Shown here: one piece after another, positions 63,183 to 64,000 of the stretch
Layout: each line of letters begins with the position of its first letter
Numbering within the stretch: the first letter of the stretch is position 1
NCBI GenBank assembly: GCA_947073645.1
Contig: CAMTMK010000006.1
Coordinates: 24,728 to 88,727 of the forward strand
DNA length: 64,000 nucleotides
Source: an uncultured bacterium
Lineage (GTDB): Bacteria > Cyanobacteriota > Vampirovibrionia > Gastranaerophilales > Gastranaerophilaceae
Reading direction: 5' to 3'
Made by a program: the position numbers and the translations under genes
Notes under the pieces: generated by a model
What the model was told of the DNA's origin: nothing
Seen by the model: only the letters and a program-made list of their open reading frames with translations
Databases searched by the model: none

Positions 63183-63383
63183 TTATTCATCAACAATATT
63201 ATTTTTGAGTGCTATATAAACAGCATTTGCTCTGTTTTTTGCTCCGAGTTTTTTGAAAATAGAGCTGATATGTGCTTTTACGGTATGAATACTGATATAT
63301 ACCGATTGGCTGATTTGCGTGTTGTTACAACCTCTTACAATCAGATGCAGAATGGTTGTTTCCTGTTCTGTCAATTTTTTCAT
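63183..63383 (-). CDS. LuxR-type HTH protein without receiver domain
   Basis: A 66-residue stand-alone GerE/LuxR HTH: LTEQETTILHLIVRGCNNTQ, VYISIHTVKAHISSIFKKLG. It lacks a receiver or sensor domain, which is unusual, since most family members have one. GAGG precedes ATG. It may bind DNA constitutively or partner with another protein. It is between the amidase gene and tRNA-Arg. Confidence 0.85.
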   Translation of the reverse strand: MKKLTEQETTILHLIVRGCNNTQISQSVYISIHTVKAHISSIFKKLGAKNRANAVYIALKNNIVDE

Positions 63384-63515
63384 TTTTTATACCTCAAGCC
63401 AACAATATCATATTGAATTTTAAAAAGATTAATTATATTGCCGTTTTGATTTCTATATAAAAAACTTGAAAAATTTTTTTTTTGCAGTAATATAATAAAT
63501 GTAAATAAAAAATAT

Positions 63516-63589
63516 GCGTGCGTAGCTCAGTTGGATAGAGTGTTTGGCTACGAACCAAAAGGTCGGGGGTTCGAATCCCTCCGCGCGTA
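63516..63589 (+). tRNA. tRNA-Arg (anticodon ACG)
   Basis: A 74-base tRNA without encoded CCA. The acceptor GCGTGCG pairs with CGCGCGT, including two G-T wobbles. The anticodon loop CTACGAA holds ACG. The D arm GCTCAGTTGGATAGAGT and T arm (GGGGGTTCGAATCCCTC) are complete. A TATAAT precedes it by about 20 bases. Confidence 0.93.
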
Positions 63590-63592
63590 ATA

Positions 63593-63622
63593 AAAAAGAC
63601 TTCCTTATGGAAGTCTTTTTTA
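63593..63622 (+). terminator. terminator after tRNA-Arg
   Basis: AAAGACTTCC-TTAT-GGAAGTCTTT with T run, four bases after the tRNA. Confidence 0.88.
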
Positions 63623-63677
63623 TTAATGTATGTGTAGTTTTAATGACCGTTTTGTGTTTCGATTATTGTACTTTTTT

Positions 63678-63894
63678 GAGTAATTTGAATTTGTTGGGGT
63701 AGAACCCTCGACAAACCTGCTGTAACGAACTGAGTAATTTGGTCGGGGCAGATGGTGCTATTATTTTGGGTAATTGGCTTTGTGAGCGAGTTTCGGGGGT
63801 AGGAAATAATCAAACCATGTGAACCAAAATTACTCACTTTACTCTTTTATTACTCAGGGCAGATGGTTTGATTATTTTGGGCAAGTGAGTAATT
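63678..63894. repeat. clustered direct and inverted repeats in a gene-free end region
   Basis: From 63623 to 64000 no convincing gene is seen. GAGTAATTTG occurs at 63678, 63732 and 63887. Two imperfect 29-base copies of GGGCAGATGGT...ATTATTTTGGG lie at 63745 and 63856. AATAATCAAACCAT (63805) is the exact reverse complement of 63863-63876, and AATTACTCACTT (63828) of 63883-63894. Confidence 0.65.
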
Positions 63895-64000
63895 TGAGTA
63901 TTTTGAATTTGATATAAAAATTTGTACCCAACAAATAATATTTTTAGTAGTATCCCACTAAACTGTCATATTACCCTTGCTATTTGTTAAATAAGTATTA

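Noticed and set aside
63469..63484. Long T run before tRNA-Arg as another contingency tract
   Set aside because: It lies in non-coding AT-rich DNA, where runs of this length are common, and no frame depends on it.
63640..63837. 65-codon GTG-start frame near the window end
   Set aside because: It runs through the direct and inverted repeats and lacks a convincing ribosome site, so it is probably not coding.

Overview
The window is an AT-rich bacterial chromosome segment with short intergenic gaps and mostly housekeeping content. I infer a Vampirovibrionia (Melainabacteria), probably Gastranaerophilales, the gut-associated non-photosynthetic sister group of Cyanobacteria. The support is a Gram-negative envelope gene (kdsA), a DUF3326-type protein known mainly from cyanobacteria, flagellar rod genes with a FliA-type sigma factor, many pilin-like proteins with the FTLAEVLITLGIIG signature, and several unrecognised small secreted or membrane proteins. 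This placement rests on gene content, not on a phylogeny. No insertion sequence, integrase, CRISPR array or rRNA gene was seen.

Layout. 1-3.8 kb: end of a pilin-like gene, kdsA, an MBL-fold hydrolase, pheS and a pilin-like gene. 3.8-9.8 kb (minus strand): SIS sugar isomerase, gatB, folP, two unknown membrane proteins, a YhcC-type radical SAM protein and a zinc-ribbon protein. 9.8-17.5 kb: small secreted proteins, cdd, a frame-shifted pilin-like gene, a CtpA-type protease, a HExxH secreted protein, a TPR protein, a DivIC-like protein and an outer-surface protein. 17.5-30.4 kb: gltX, rsmH, an FtsL-like gene, a degenerate HD-GYP protein, gyrB, adk-map, a second frame-shifted pilin-like gene, tmk and an M16 peptidase homologue. 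30.4-38 kb: OmpA-like protein, fliA, cobO, a large coiled-coil protein, rimP-nusA and tuf. 38-46.3 kb: an in-frame pilin-like gene, a ribbon-helix-helix pair, a second cobO back to back with a 5-formyl-THF cyclo-ligase, clpP, a CNNM/CorC protein, rqcP and a third frame-shifted pilin-like gene. 46.4-49.6 kb: flagellar rod genes and a glycosyltransferase. 49.6-51.4 kb: a small accessory block (Fic protein and a membrane protein) ending at tRNA-Leu. 51.4-64 kb: uvrA, tandem secreted paralogues, tsf and rpsB, DUF3326, murI and an amidase, a small LuxR-type regulator, tRNA-Arg and a repeat-rich end.

The strongest unusual signal is a set of dispersed pilin-like genes whose cleaved leader peptide contains a homopolymeric G/C tract of 9-11 bases. 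By codon counting, three are out of frame as assembled (tracts of 10, 9 and 10) and one is in frame (11). All four need a tract length of 8 or 11, and a fifth locus has an interrupted tract that cannot easily slip. This looks like slipped-strand phase variation of a surface or secretion pilin repertoire.

Two further signals recur. At least twelve genes have a -10 hexamer, exactly six bases, then ATG, with no Shine-Dalgarno sequence, so leaderless transcription appears common. A roughly 30-bp hairpin repeat with compensatory stem changes occurs four times, three at gene 3' ends and one inside a pilin leader. Structured RNA candidates lie between rimP and nusA, upstream of rpsB and upstream of the 553-residue coiled-coil gene.
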